A stretch of 64,000 nucleotides of DNA from an uncultured Aquimarina sp. (GTDB lineage Bacteria; Bacteroidota; Bacteroidia; Flavobacteriales; Flavobacteriaceae), in the NCBI GenBank assembly GCA_947489195.1, contig CANLCT010000012.1, forward strand, positions 19,398 to 83,397, read 5' to 3'. Made by a program: the position numbers and the translations under genes. Under the pieces are notes generated by a model. That model saw only the letters and a program-made list of their open reading frames with translations, was not told the origin of the DNA and did not search any database. Each line of letters opens with the position of its first letter. The stretch's first letter is position 1. Positions 56,904 to 64,000 of the stretch are shown here, piece by piece.

Positions 56904-58043
56904 ATGAGAATTGCTGTAGTATGTTATCCTACATTTGGTGGGAGTGGAGTAGTAGCTACTGAATTAGGGATAGCCTTAGCAAAAAAAGGACACGATGTCC
57001 ATTTTATAACCTATAGGCAGCCAGTTCGTTTGGATATGTTAATTTCTAATATCCACTTTCATGAAGTTTCAGTGCCAGAATATCCACTTTTTCAGTACCA
57101 ACCCTATGAATTAGCATTGTCTAGTAAGTTGGTGCGAATTATAAAAAAGTTTGATATACAAGTACTTCATGTACATTATGCGATACCACACGCTTATGCA
57201 GGCTATATGGCACAGCAAATGCTTGCGCAAGAAGGAATACATATTCCTATGGTAACCACATTGCACGGTACCGATATTACCCTTGTTGGTAATCACCCTC
57301 AGTACAAACCAGCAGTTACATTTAGTATAAATCAAAGTAATGCAGTTACTTCGGTTTCTCAAAATTTAAAAGAAGACACGTTGCGTTTATTTGATATTTC
57401 TGAAGATAAAATACAGGTTGTACCTAATTTTATTGATGTTTCAAAATCAAATGACAAAGAGGTGGAATGTCAACGACACATAATGGCAAAGCCAAATGAA
57501 AGAATTGTAACACATATCAGTAATTTTAGACCTGTAAAGCGTATTGATGATGTAGTAAAAATATTTAAGGGTATTACCGAACAAATACCCGCAAAATTAA
57601 TGATGGTTGGTGATGGTCCTTTACAAAATGAAGCCCGAAAACAATGCAAGGAATTAGGTATTGAAGAGCAAGTAATTTTTGTAGGAAATAGTAATGAAAT
57701 TGATAAAATTTTATGTTTTTCTGATTTGTTTTTACTTCCTTCTGAAAGAGAGAGTTTTGGTCTGGCGGCCTTAGAGGCTATGATGCATGGTGTTCCAGTA
57801 ATATCAAGTAATTCTGGAGGAATTCCTGAAGTTAATAAACACGGCTTTTCAGGCTTTTTAAGTGATGTAGGAAATGTTTCAGATATGGTTACAAATGCCA
57901 TAAAAATTCTTAAATCTGATACTACACTATCTTTGTTTAAAGAAAACGCAAAAGAACAAGCAGCAATTTTTGATATAAATAAGGTGGTACCTGTTTATGA
58001 AAAAATATATGAAAAAGTCTTAGCCGAAGTTTTGCAGAGTTAA
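56904..58043 (+). CDS. bshA: N-acetyl-alpha-D-glucosaminyl L-malate synthase BshA
   Basis: This 379-residue GT4-family glycosyltransferase joins N-acetylglucosamine to L-malate, the first step to bacillithiol. It opens with MRIAVVCYPTFGGSGVVATELGIALAKKGHDVHFI and has HVHYAIPHAYAGYMA, VTTLHGTDITLVG and the donor-site ESFGLAALEAMMHGVPVISSNSGGIPE. The match along the whole length favours BshA over generic GT4 enzymes. It is 60 bases after the GH3 gene. Confidence 0.92.
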   Translation: MRIAVVCYPTFGGSGVVATELGIALAKKGHDVHFITYRQPVRLDMLISNIHFHEVSVPEYPLFQYQPYELALSSKLVRIIKKFDIQVLHVHYAIPHAYAGYMAQQMLAQEGIHIPMVTTLHGTDITLVGNHPQYKPAVTFSINQSNAVTSVSQNLKEDTLRLFDISEDKIQVVPNFIDVSKSNDKEVECQRHIMAKPNERIVTHISNFRPVKRIDDVVKIFKGITEQIPAKLMMVGDGPLQNEARKQCKELGIEEQVIFVGNSNEIDKILCFSDLFLLPSERESFGLAALEAMMHGVPVISSNSGGIPEVNKHGFSGFLSDVGNVSDMVTNAIKILKSDTTLSLFKENAKEQAAIFDINKVVPVYEKIYEKVLAEVLQS

Positions 58044-58055
58044 CTACAGTTTAGA

Positions 58056-58086
58056 TTTGTAAGTATAGATTACTTAGTTATATTTG
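58056..58086 (+). promoter_or_regulatory. Strong consensus promoter of manA
   Basis: TTTG (58056-58059), 19 bases, then TATATTTG (58079-58086): both Bacteroidota primary-sigma elements at the expected spacing. The ATG follows 22 bases later. This is the best promoter match noticed in the window. Confidence 0.65.
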
Positions 58087-58108
58087 ATGAAAAATCAAAT
58101 CATATTAA

Positions 58109-59077
58109 ATGGCACTTTATCCATTACAATTTAGACCATTATACAAATATCGTATGTGGGGTGGTGAAAAATTAAAAACCATTCTTAACAAAGAATATTC
58201 CGAAGCAAGCATAGGTGAATCCTGGGAAATATCAGCAGTAAAAAATGATGAAACTGTAGTGAGTAATGGGAGTTTAGAAGGGAAAACAATAAAAGAGCTT
58301 ATAGCAGTTTTTGGAGCAGATTTTTTAGGTAAATCTGTTTATGAAAGGTTTGGAAATGATTTTCCGTTATTAATAAAGTTTATTGACGCTAAAACACCTT
58401 TATCTATACAGGTACATCCAAGTGATGAATTAGCTAAAGAACGCCATGATTCATTCGGAAAAAATGAAATGTGGTATGTAATGCAGGCCGAAGAAGATGC
58501 AGAGTTGATAGCTGGTTTTGATAAAAAATTAACTAAGCAAGAATATATAAATACACTTGAATCGGGAGATATTTTAGATGTGCTCCATGCTGAAAAAGTT
58601 CAGAGCGGTGATGTGTTTAACATACCGACAGGTAGAGTACATGCTATTGGAGCAGGTGTGTTGTTAGCAGAAATTCAGCAAACTTCAGATGTCACATACC
58701 GTATTTACGATTATAATAGGGTAGATGCTAAAACAGGTGAAACTAGAGAACTTCATACAGAACAAGCTGTTGATGCCATAGATTTTAAGGTGCATGATAG
58801 TTATAAAACTAATTATACGACCCCTATAAATAAAGCGAATGAGTTAGTGTATACTCCGTATTTTAAAACAAATATTTTAAAGTTGGAAGGAGATTTAACT
58901 CAAGATTTTTCAAAAACAGATTCATTTGTAATAGTAATGTGTGTTGAAGGTGATTTTGAATTGATTTACAATAATGAAAAGTATGTTATTAATACGGGTA
59001 GTACGATTTTATTACCTGCTATCATTGATCAAATTCAGTTAAAAGGGAATGCTAAGGTATTAGAGGTGTCTTTATAG
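58109..59077 (+). CDS. manA: Class I mannose-6-phosphate isomerase
   Basis: This 322-residue cytoplasmic cupin enzyme interconverts mannose 6-phosphate and fructose 6-phosphate. Zinc-site blocks are PLSIQVHPSDELAKERH and KNEMWYVM, followed by VFNIPTGRVHAIGAGVLLAEIQQTSDVTYRIYDYNR. It is the short (about 320-residue) bacterial form. It is the last clearly housekeeping gene before the accessory-looking stretch. Confidence 0.93.
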   Translation: MALYPLQFRPLYKYRMWGGEKLKTILNKEYSEASIGESWEISAVKNDETVVSNGSLEGKTIKELIAVFGADFLGKSVYERFGNDFPLLIKFIDAKTPLSIQVHPSDELAKERHDSFGKNEMWYVMQAEEDAELIAGFDKKLTKQEYINTLESGDILDVLHAEKVQSGDVFNIPTGRVHAIGAGVLLAEIQQTSDVTYRIYDYNRVDAKTGETRELHTEQAVDAIDFKVHDSYKTNYTTPINKANELVYTPYFKTNILKLEGDLTQDFSKTDSFVIVMCVEGDFELIYNNEKYVINTGSTILLPAIIDQIQLKGNAKVLEVSL

Positions 59078-59106
59078 TTGTTTTCTCATAATTCTAAAAA
59101 AACTAA

Positions 59107-59751
59107 ATGAAATTGAATATTTTAATGAGAGTTCTATTTTGCTTAAGCTTTTTTCCGTGTAAAGCAAAAAATGATGATCGATTTATTTTCTTTCTTCATA
59201 ACAAATTTTTAGAAAATCACGAATTAAATGAATCACATCCTAAATATGGACGTACTCAATACAATGAGGTGATTACCGAGTTTGAAAAAAACGGTTTTAA
59301 AGTAATCAGTGAAAAAAGAAATAGAGATACTGATATAAAAGAATACGCAGTTGGAATTGTAAACCAAATTGACAGTTTAATAAAAAAAGGAATTGAACCT
59401 AAAAAAATAACTGTAATCGGAACATCTAAAGGTGGATACATAGCCCAAATTGTTTCTACCTTAGCAAATAATCAAGATCTGAATTTTATTTTTATAGCTT
59501 GCTTTAGGGATAATGATATTCAGAATTTTACTGAAATAAATTATTGTGGAAATATTTTAACAATTTATGAAAAGTCTGACCCTTATGGTGTTTCTGCACT
59601 GGAACGAAAGAAGATGTCTAGTTGCGAAATAAAGAATTTTAAAGAAATTGAACTGAATACTGGAATGGGGCACGGATTTTTCTTCAAACCTTTAAAAGAA
59701 TGGATTAAGCCAGCAGTAAAATGGGCAAGTGGGAATTATAGTGTGGAATAA
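59107..59751 (+). CDS. Small exported alpha/beta hydrolase-like protein
   Basis: This 214-residue protein has an N-terminal hydrophobic segment ending FFPC (cysteine 18), so it could be a lipoprotein, although the lipobox is weak. An alpha/beta-hydrolase triad is readable: Ser107 in VIGTSKGGYIAQ, Asp158 in YEKSDPYG, His189 in NTGMGHGFFF. No family beyond alpha/beta hydrolase is recognised, and no substrate can be inferred. It lies 29 bases after manA, but next to a broken miaA scrap, and looks like accessory DNA. Confidence 0.7.
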   Translation: MKLNILMRVLFCLSFFPCKAKNDDRFIFFLHNKFLENHELNESHPKYGRTQYNEVITEFEKNGFKVISEKRNRDTDIKEYAVGIVNQIDSLIKKGIEPKKITVIGTSKGGYIAQIVSTLANNQDLNFIFIACFRDNDIQNFTEINYCGNILTIYEKSDPYGVSALERKKMSSCEIKNFKEIELNTGMGHGFFFKPLKEWIKPAVKWASGNYSVE

Positions 59752-59792
59752 AAGCTATAAAAGAGCAAACAACGTCCGTTTAACTTTGTCCC

Positions 59793-59939
59793 TTAGTAAA
59801 CATTATCAATATTTTCTATAAAATCAATAATCGATTGAATTGGTAAAGAATATTCAAACCAATTGATTTTATTGTCCTTTCGATACCAGGTAAGTTGACG
59901 TTTGGCAAAACGCCTAGTATTTTTTTTAATTACTTTTAT
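59793..59939 (-). pseudogene. miaA: 3' remnant of miaA (tRNA dimethylallyltransferase)
   Basis: Reading the minus strand from 59939 to the stop at 59793-59795 gives 48 residues: IKVIKKNTRRFAKRQLTWYR, then KDNKINWFEYSLPIQSIIDF and IENIDNVY. This is the conserved C-terminal end of MiaA (the IKxNTRRFAKRQLTWxR motif), with its natural stop codon. Upstream the frame stays open only to a stop at 59994 and shows no further MiaA sequence, while the intact enzyme has about 300 residues. No start codon or kinase-like P-loop is present. It is therefore a truncated relic, probably left by a deletion or insertion. Confidence 0.85.
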
Positions 59940-60028
59940 AGTAAGTCGATTTAACAAATAATTAATACACAATATTTTAGTAGCAGTAACACCTTATTTA
60001 GATTTACTCTAAAATAAAATTGAAATTT

Positions 60029-60574
60029 ATGAAAAAAGTAATTTATGTATTGTTATATATGTGCATGAGTAGTTTATTGTTTGCTTGTGATAGTGATGAT
60101 GATAGTTCCAAACCACCCTTAGAGCAATTACCTGCAGCTACCCAAGAAGGTAAAAATACTATGGGAGCTTTAATTAATGGCGTACCATTTATACCCGATC
60201 GTAGGGCTCTTAACCCACCAAGAGGTTTTTATCAGTTTAACCCCGAAAGTGAAAAGTTTGTGTTAGGAATTACTGCGGGACAAGGCGGAGGAAATAAACT
60301 CACTACGTTAGTCATAAATGGTTTAGATATTGAAATTGAAGAAGCAAATAAAACGTATAGTTTAGTTAATGAAGAATCAGGAAATTTTAGTGGAATTTAT
60401 TGGAATAAAGTAAAACTAGTTTCACAAAGTGAGGATTCAGGAACATTAACAATCACTAAATTCGATTTAAAAGCACAAATTATTGCAGGCACCTTTGAAT
60501 TTACAGTAGTAAATAACGAAGGTGAAACCATTAACATTACAGACGGACGATTTGATATCCGTTTTACTCAGTAA
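60029..60574 (+). CDS. DUF6252-type lipoprotein
   Basis: This 181-residue lipoprotein begins at the ATG at 60029; a TTG three codons upstream is possible but unnecessary. The signal ends in lipobox LFAC, followed by an Asp/Ser-rich tether (DSDDDSS). One beta-rich domain contains the family blocks MGALINGVPFIP and AGTFEFTVVNNEGETINITDGRFDIRF. The family is common in Bacteroidota and has no known function. It precedes the T9SS hydrolase by 49 bases and may be co-transcribed with it. Confidence 0.82.
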   Translation: MKKVIYVLLYMCMSSLLFACDSDDDSSKPPLEQLPAATQEGKNTMGALINGVPFIPDRRALNPPRGFYQFNPESEKFVLGITAGQGGGNKLTTLVINGLDIEIEEANKTYSLVNEESGNFSGIYWNKVKLVSQSEDSGTLTITKFDLKAQIIAGTFEFTVVNNEGETINITDGRFDIRFTQ

Positions 60575-60623
60575 TTTTTTACTATTAAGTAAAAAATACC
60601 ATTAACCAACTTAAATATATTAC

Positions 60624-63600
60624 ATGAAATTTTTTTTTAAAAAGCTAAGCATGGCTTTATTACTGTGTTTAGTTCAGTTTACTTATGCCCAAACGGATGG
60701 CAATGCTTTTGCCAATGATATGGATCGGATTTTTGGGAAACTAGAATTACAACGCGTACCTCACGGCATATTAATGGATTGTGGATTTGATGTGGTGGAG
60801 GTAACTAATTATGACGGTATTTTGAGAAGTACCAATTATGTAAATGGTCAAGTTTATAAGGAACTGTATACTGCTCTAGCAACATCAGCAGTAAAAACCA
60901 ACATACCCGGTATAAAAAGTCCCATAACTGCCTTTGAAGATTGGGGGAAATTGAAAAGCACTCATGCCCATACTTATAATAATAGTAATACCGCTGGCAT
61001 TACTTTAAGCGGATTGTTTTTTAACTACTCTAAAATAAGATCAGATGCCCTTTCCAAAGAATTAATTCGGGTGGTGAATAATACCTATGATGATGCTTAC
61101 AAAGGAAGTGTTTGGCAAAATCCATACACCACCAAACAAGTATTTGCATTAGGGGCAGGAGTTACAAATATTGTACGCCCTTCGGTTAAAGTGAACTTAC
61201 CTACAGCTTTGTGGTATAGCAATAGTAGTATTAAAAATATTCATATTAATTTTGGTAATGGGAGTGGGTACAAATCACTAAAAAACGGTTCGGTAGCCAC
61301 CACCAATTACACACAAAATGGCACCTATACTTGGACATATCGCATACAGCTAACCAATAATAAATACTTGTATGCGCGCCAACAAATGCGAGTAGCACTT
61401 GCTGAAGCGAGTGGAACTAGTTGTTCTGGCACAGACCAGCAAAGGATTAGAGCAAGCAAAGCCTTTAAAGGTAAAAAGGGCAGTGCTACCCTACAAATTT
61501 CATACGGTAATACCTGTGGAGAAATAAGAAAACCTTTAATAGTGGTTGAGGGCTTGGATACAGGCTTGCAAGTTGATGCGGGGAGTATAGGGGATAGTGA
61601 CATTAATGATTTTAAAACATCTTTATTATCCTCTAGTACAAATTTACAAGGTCTTATTAATAATGAATACGATATCATTTACGTAAATTGGGATAATGGT
61701 ACCGACTGGTTACAACGGAATGCCTATGTGTTGGAAGAGGTAATTGCTTGGGTCAATAAAGAAAAAGCTGCGGCAGGGAGTACGGAGCCCAATGTAGTAC
61801 TAGGACAAAGTATGGGAGGGGTTATTGCGCGTTATGCCTTGAGTAATATGGAAAAAATAGGGGCTAACCACGATACTAGCTTATATATTAGTCATGATGC
61901 ACCGCACCAAGGGGCGCATTTGCCACCTTCAATTTTATACCTGTCTAGGCACTTGGTAAAACAAGTACAAAAAACACCAGTAAGAGGGCAAAACTTTGAT
62001 ACGGCTTTTGGTAATGCCTCATCTAGGGACTTACGTAATTTGTTAGATGCTCCTGCGGTGAGTCAGTTGGTACGGGATTATGTAGATAGTAGCTTGCGTA
62101 TTAATCGTAGTGCTCACAATTTATGGCAAACAGAGCTAAAGGCTATGGGATATCCTAGGCGTACCAGAAATATAGCTATTAGTAATGCTAGTCACTGCGG
62201 GGCAGCACAAATAATTAAGCCTAATGAATCTATTGTAAAAATAGCAGGTAGCGGTAGATCTGGATGGTTAACCGATGTATTACTTAATGTATTGTCTCCT
62301 GTAAATAGTATTTTAACGGGTGCAATTGCAGTAGGCACTCAAGAGCCTGGTTTTTTACTAAATTTTCTTCCTGGGAGTAGTAAGTTAGATGTATTAATAG
62401 ATGCAAAAGCTTATCCAAGTTCAGGTAACAAACGTATTTATATTGGAGAAATAAGCTATACTAAAAAACTTTTATGGTTAATTCCTATAAAAACAACGCT
62501 AACCAAAGAAGAAAGATTTTCCAATGGAGCCACTTTAGTGGATACATATCCAGGAGGGATCCAACCTAATGCAGAAGCGAGTACCGAGTCCAGTACAGAA
62601 AATAATGTATTTGTAGCGTATGATTTTAATGTAACTAATAATTCTAACTTTTCATTTATTCCTGTGACTAGTGCATTAGATGTAGGTAGTGGTCGCACAA
62701 CCTTAACAAAGGCAGATCAATTTAAAAATTATAACAGTGAGACACCCCCAACAGGGAACAAAGCAATTCCGTTTATTAATTTTACTACTTCCTTCAACCG
62801 AAGTGGACTAAATGAAGAACATTTAAGCTTTAACTTTAGAAATGCCAATTGGCTAGCATCAGAATTAGATGAGATATCAGGTGTACAAAAGTTTAATTGT
62901 GAGTATTTTTGTGATAGTGAAAGTATATCTGGACCAAATACTTTATGTGATCAAGCTAATTATACATTTCCATTAATTGGTAATAGATATACTTGGAGGA
63001 TTACCGAAGGAGCTAGATTTGTTAAGATAGTATCATCTGATAATAATAAGCTTACCTTAAAAAATCAGAATCGACATGTGTATATTACAATAGAGTTAAC
63101 AGTTGATGGTGATTGTGGAAGATCGATTAAAACAAAAAGAGTTTGGCTAGGAAAGCCAAAACTACAAGTACTTAGAAAAAGAGAAGTTTGTACCTCTACA
63201 GATTTATACTTGGAATATGAAGTAATTAAAGAGCAGAATTTAGCAGGTGTTACCTATGAGTATTGGTATAATAATTTCCCTCGAAATAAGTTTTCTGGAC
63301 GAGTTAAAGGTAAGATAGCGCAAATTAATGTGCCTAAAACAAGTAATGTAGGAGACGTAGTAACCATTCGTTTTACTACATCAAATACCTGTGGTAGCTC
63401 AACTACTCATATGGTAGAATCTCTTGGTTGTGACAAAGGAAATTCTCCTGGAAATGGAGGTGGATTCCAGCCAGTTGACCCTTCAGATAGGTTTAAGCCT
63501 AAAATTCTTAATATCACTAATGATAAAGAGAATTTTGTAACTGAAATTTTTCCAAATCCATTTGTCAATTTTTTAAATATAAAAGTAGGTGAAGGATTGG

Positions 63601-63773
63601 GTTTATTTTCGGGTTTAATTCAAGTATTTGATTTTGGCGGCAAAATAGTTAAGGAATTTCCAATAAATTATAATATTTCTCAATTAAATTTAGAAGGTTT
63701 ATCTAGTGGTGTTTATATTTTAAAAGTTAAATCTAAAGAGAATATCTATATCGAAAAAATAGTAAAACAATAA
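60624..63773 (+). CDS. Large secreted alpha/beta hydrolase (PGAP1/lipase-like) with T9SS tail
   Basis: This 1049-residue exported protein has a signal peptide cleaved near TYAQ (residue 23) and an unrecognised N-terminal region of about 280 residues. An alpha/beta-hydrolase domain follows from about 300 (KPLIVVEGLDTG, IIYVNWDNGTDWLQRNAYVLEEVI) with the nucleophile elbow GQSMGG (Ser396), then SHDAPHQGAHLPPS. The fold of that block recalls PGAP1-like or lipase-type esterases. After about 760 come Cys-containing Ig/PKD-like segments (SESISGPNTLCDQANYTF). The end (about 970-1049, EIFPNPFVNFLNIKV to LSSGVYILKVKS) is a T9SS type A sorting domain. Substrate unknown; an esterase acting on algal or envelope material is possible. 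Confidence 0.8.
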   Translation: MKFFFKKLSMALLLCLVQFTYAQTDGNAFANDMDRIFGKLELQRVPHGILMDCGFDVVEVTNYDGILRSTNYVNGQVYKELYTALATSAVKTNIPGIKSPITAFEDWGKLKSTHAHTYNNSNTAGITLSGLFFNYSKIRSDALSKELIRVVNNTYDDAYKGSVWQNPYTTKQVFALGAGVTNIVRPSVKVNLPTALWYSNSSIKNIHINFGNGSGYKSLKNGSVATTNYTQNGTYTWTYRIQLTNNKYLYARQQMRVALAEASGTSCSGTDQQRIRASKAFKGKKGSATLQISYGNTCGEIRKPLIVVEGLDTGLQVDAGSIGDSDINDFKTSLLSSSTNLQGLINNEYDIIYVNWDNGTDWLQRNAYVLEEVIAWVNKEKAAAGSTEPNVVLGQSMGGVIARYALSNMEKIGANHDTSLYISHDAPHQGAHLPPSILYLSRHLVKQVQKTPVRGQNFDTAFGNASSRDLRNLLDAPAVSQLVRDYVDSSLRINRSAHNLWQTELKAMGYPRRTRNIAISNASHCGAAQIIKPNESIVKIAGSGRSGWLTDVLLNVLSPVNSILTGAIAVGTQEPGFLLNFLPGSSKLDVLIDAKAYPSSGNKRIYIGEISYTKKLLWLIPIKTTLTKEERFSNGATLVDTYPGGIQPNAEASTESSTENNVFVAYDFNVTNNSNFSFIPVTSALDVGSGRTTLTKADQFKNYNSETPPTGNKAIPFINFTTSFNRSGLNEEHLSFNFRNANWLASELDEISGVQKFNCEYFCDSESISGPNTLCDQANYTFPLIGNRYTWRITEGARFVKIVSSDNNKLTLKNQNRHVYITIELTVDGDCGRSIKTKRVWLGKPKLQVLRKREVCTSTDLYLEYEVIKEQNLAGVTYEYWYNNFPRNKFSGRVKGKIAQINVPKTSNVGDVVTIRFTTSNTCGSSTTHMVESLGCDKGNSPGNGGGFQPVDPSDRFKPKILNITNDKENFVTEIFPNPFVNFLNIKVGEGLGLFSGLIQVFDFGGKIVKEFPINYNISQLNLEGLSSGVYILKVKSKENIYIEKIVKQ

Positions 63774-63811
63774 GTGAATTTTTAAAAGAAAAGAAACTGA
63801 GGATATAGTAT

Positions 63812-63846
63812 AAAACCACTTCTAAAGTTTAATTAGAAGTGGTTTT
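63812..63846 (+). terminator. Rho-independent terminator after the secreted hydrolase
   Basis: Arms AAAACCACTTCTAA and TTAGAAGTGGTTTT are perfect 14-base complements around a seven-base loop and end in T4. The remaining 150 bases of the window hold no recognisable gene. Confidence 0.82.
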
Positions 63847-64000
63847 AAATTACAATGATTAGTAATCAACTTTTATTTATATGTTTGGTCTTGATTATAT
63901 TGAGGATGGTATTTAAATTGTTAAGGCCCATTCAGAATACTCAAAACCCTTGTAAATACTAGGTTTTTTTCGTAAATTAATGTAAATAAAAACCCCGAAA

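Overview
The window looks like chromosomal DNA from a marine member of the Flavobacteriaceae (Bacteroidota). The evidence is an AT-rich sequence, two SusC/SusD pairs, two type IX secretion (T9SS) C-terminal tails, many -7 boxes of the form TAnnTTTG, Bacteroidota-only families (DUF4835, DUF6913, DUF6252), a bshA gene of bacillithiol synthesis, and a GH16 beta-agarase that implies life on red algae. No tRNA, rRNA, CRISPR array or insertion sequence was seen.

Region 1 (1-25.4 kb) is a carbohydrate-use region. After the 3' end of a TPR gene come SusC1-SusD1, a large CRTAC1-like FG-GAP lipoprotein, a GntR-type regulator with a LacI-like sensor domain, and SusC2-SusD2. Beyond a terminator and a perfect palindrome follows a tight three-gene operon: a cytoplasmic GH36-type alpha-galactosidase, a single-chain glycerol kinase/glycerol-3-phosphate dehydrogenase fusion, and an SGLT-like sodium/solute symporter. 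A secreted GH16 beta-agarase converges on this operon. A galactosidase plus glycerol catabolism plus a galactose-type symporter points to import and cleavage of an alpha-galactosylglycerol. The obvious candidate beside an agarase is floridoside, the red-algal osmolyte: galactose plus glycerol in the cytoplasm, with glycerol passing through one fused enzyme to dihydroxyacetone phosphate. This is inference, and it is the most interesting system in the window.

Region 2 (25.8-59.1 kb) is ordinary housekeeping sequence: RluA-type pseudouridine synthase, HtrA protease, dapF-GNAT-mltG, a lytic-transglycosylase-like protein, RsmI-like methyltransferase, LMW phosphatase-dnaA, thioesterase, YigZ, DMT permease-HAD-ribD-lipoprotein, prmC-ligA, DUF6913-dapA-Kir channel, bamD-rpoZ-coaBC-DUF4835, recN, fabI, LpxR-like deacylase, CvfB-like RNA-binding protein, a GH3/beta-lactamase fusion, bshA and manA.

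Region 3 (59.1-64 kb) looks accessory: a small alpha/beta hydrolase, a broken 3' remnant of miaA on the minus strand, a DUF6252 lipoprotein, and a 1049-residue secreted alpha/beta hydrolase with a T9SS tail.
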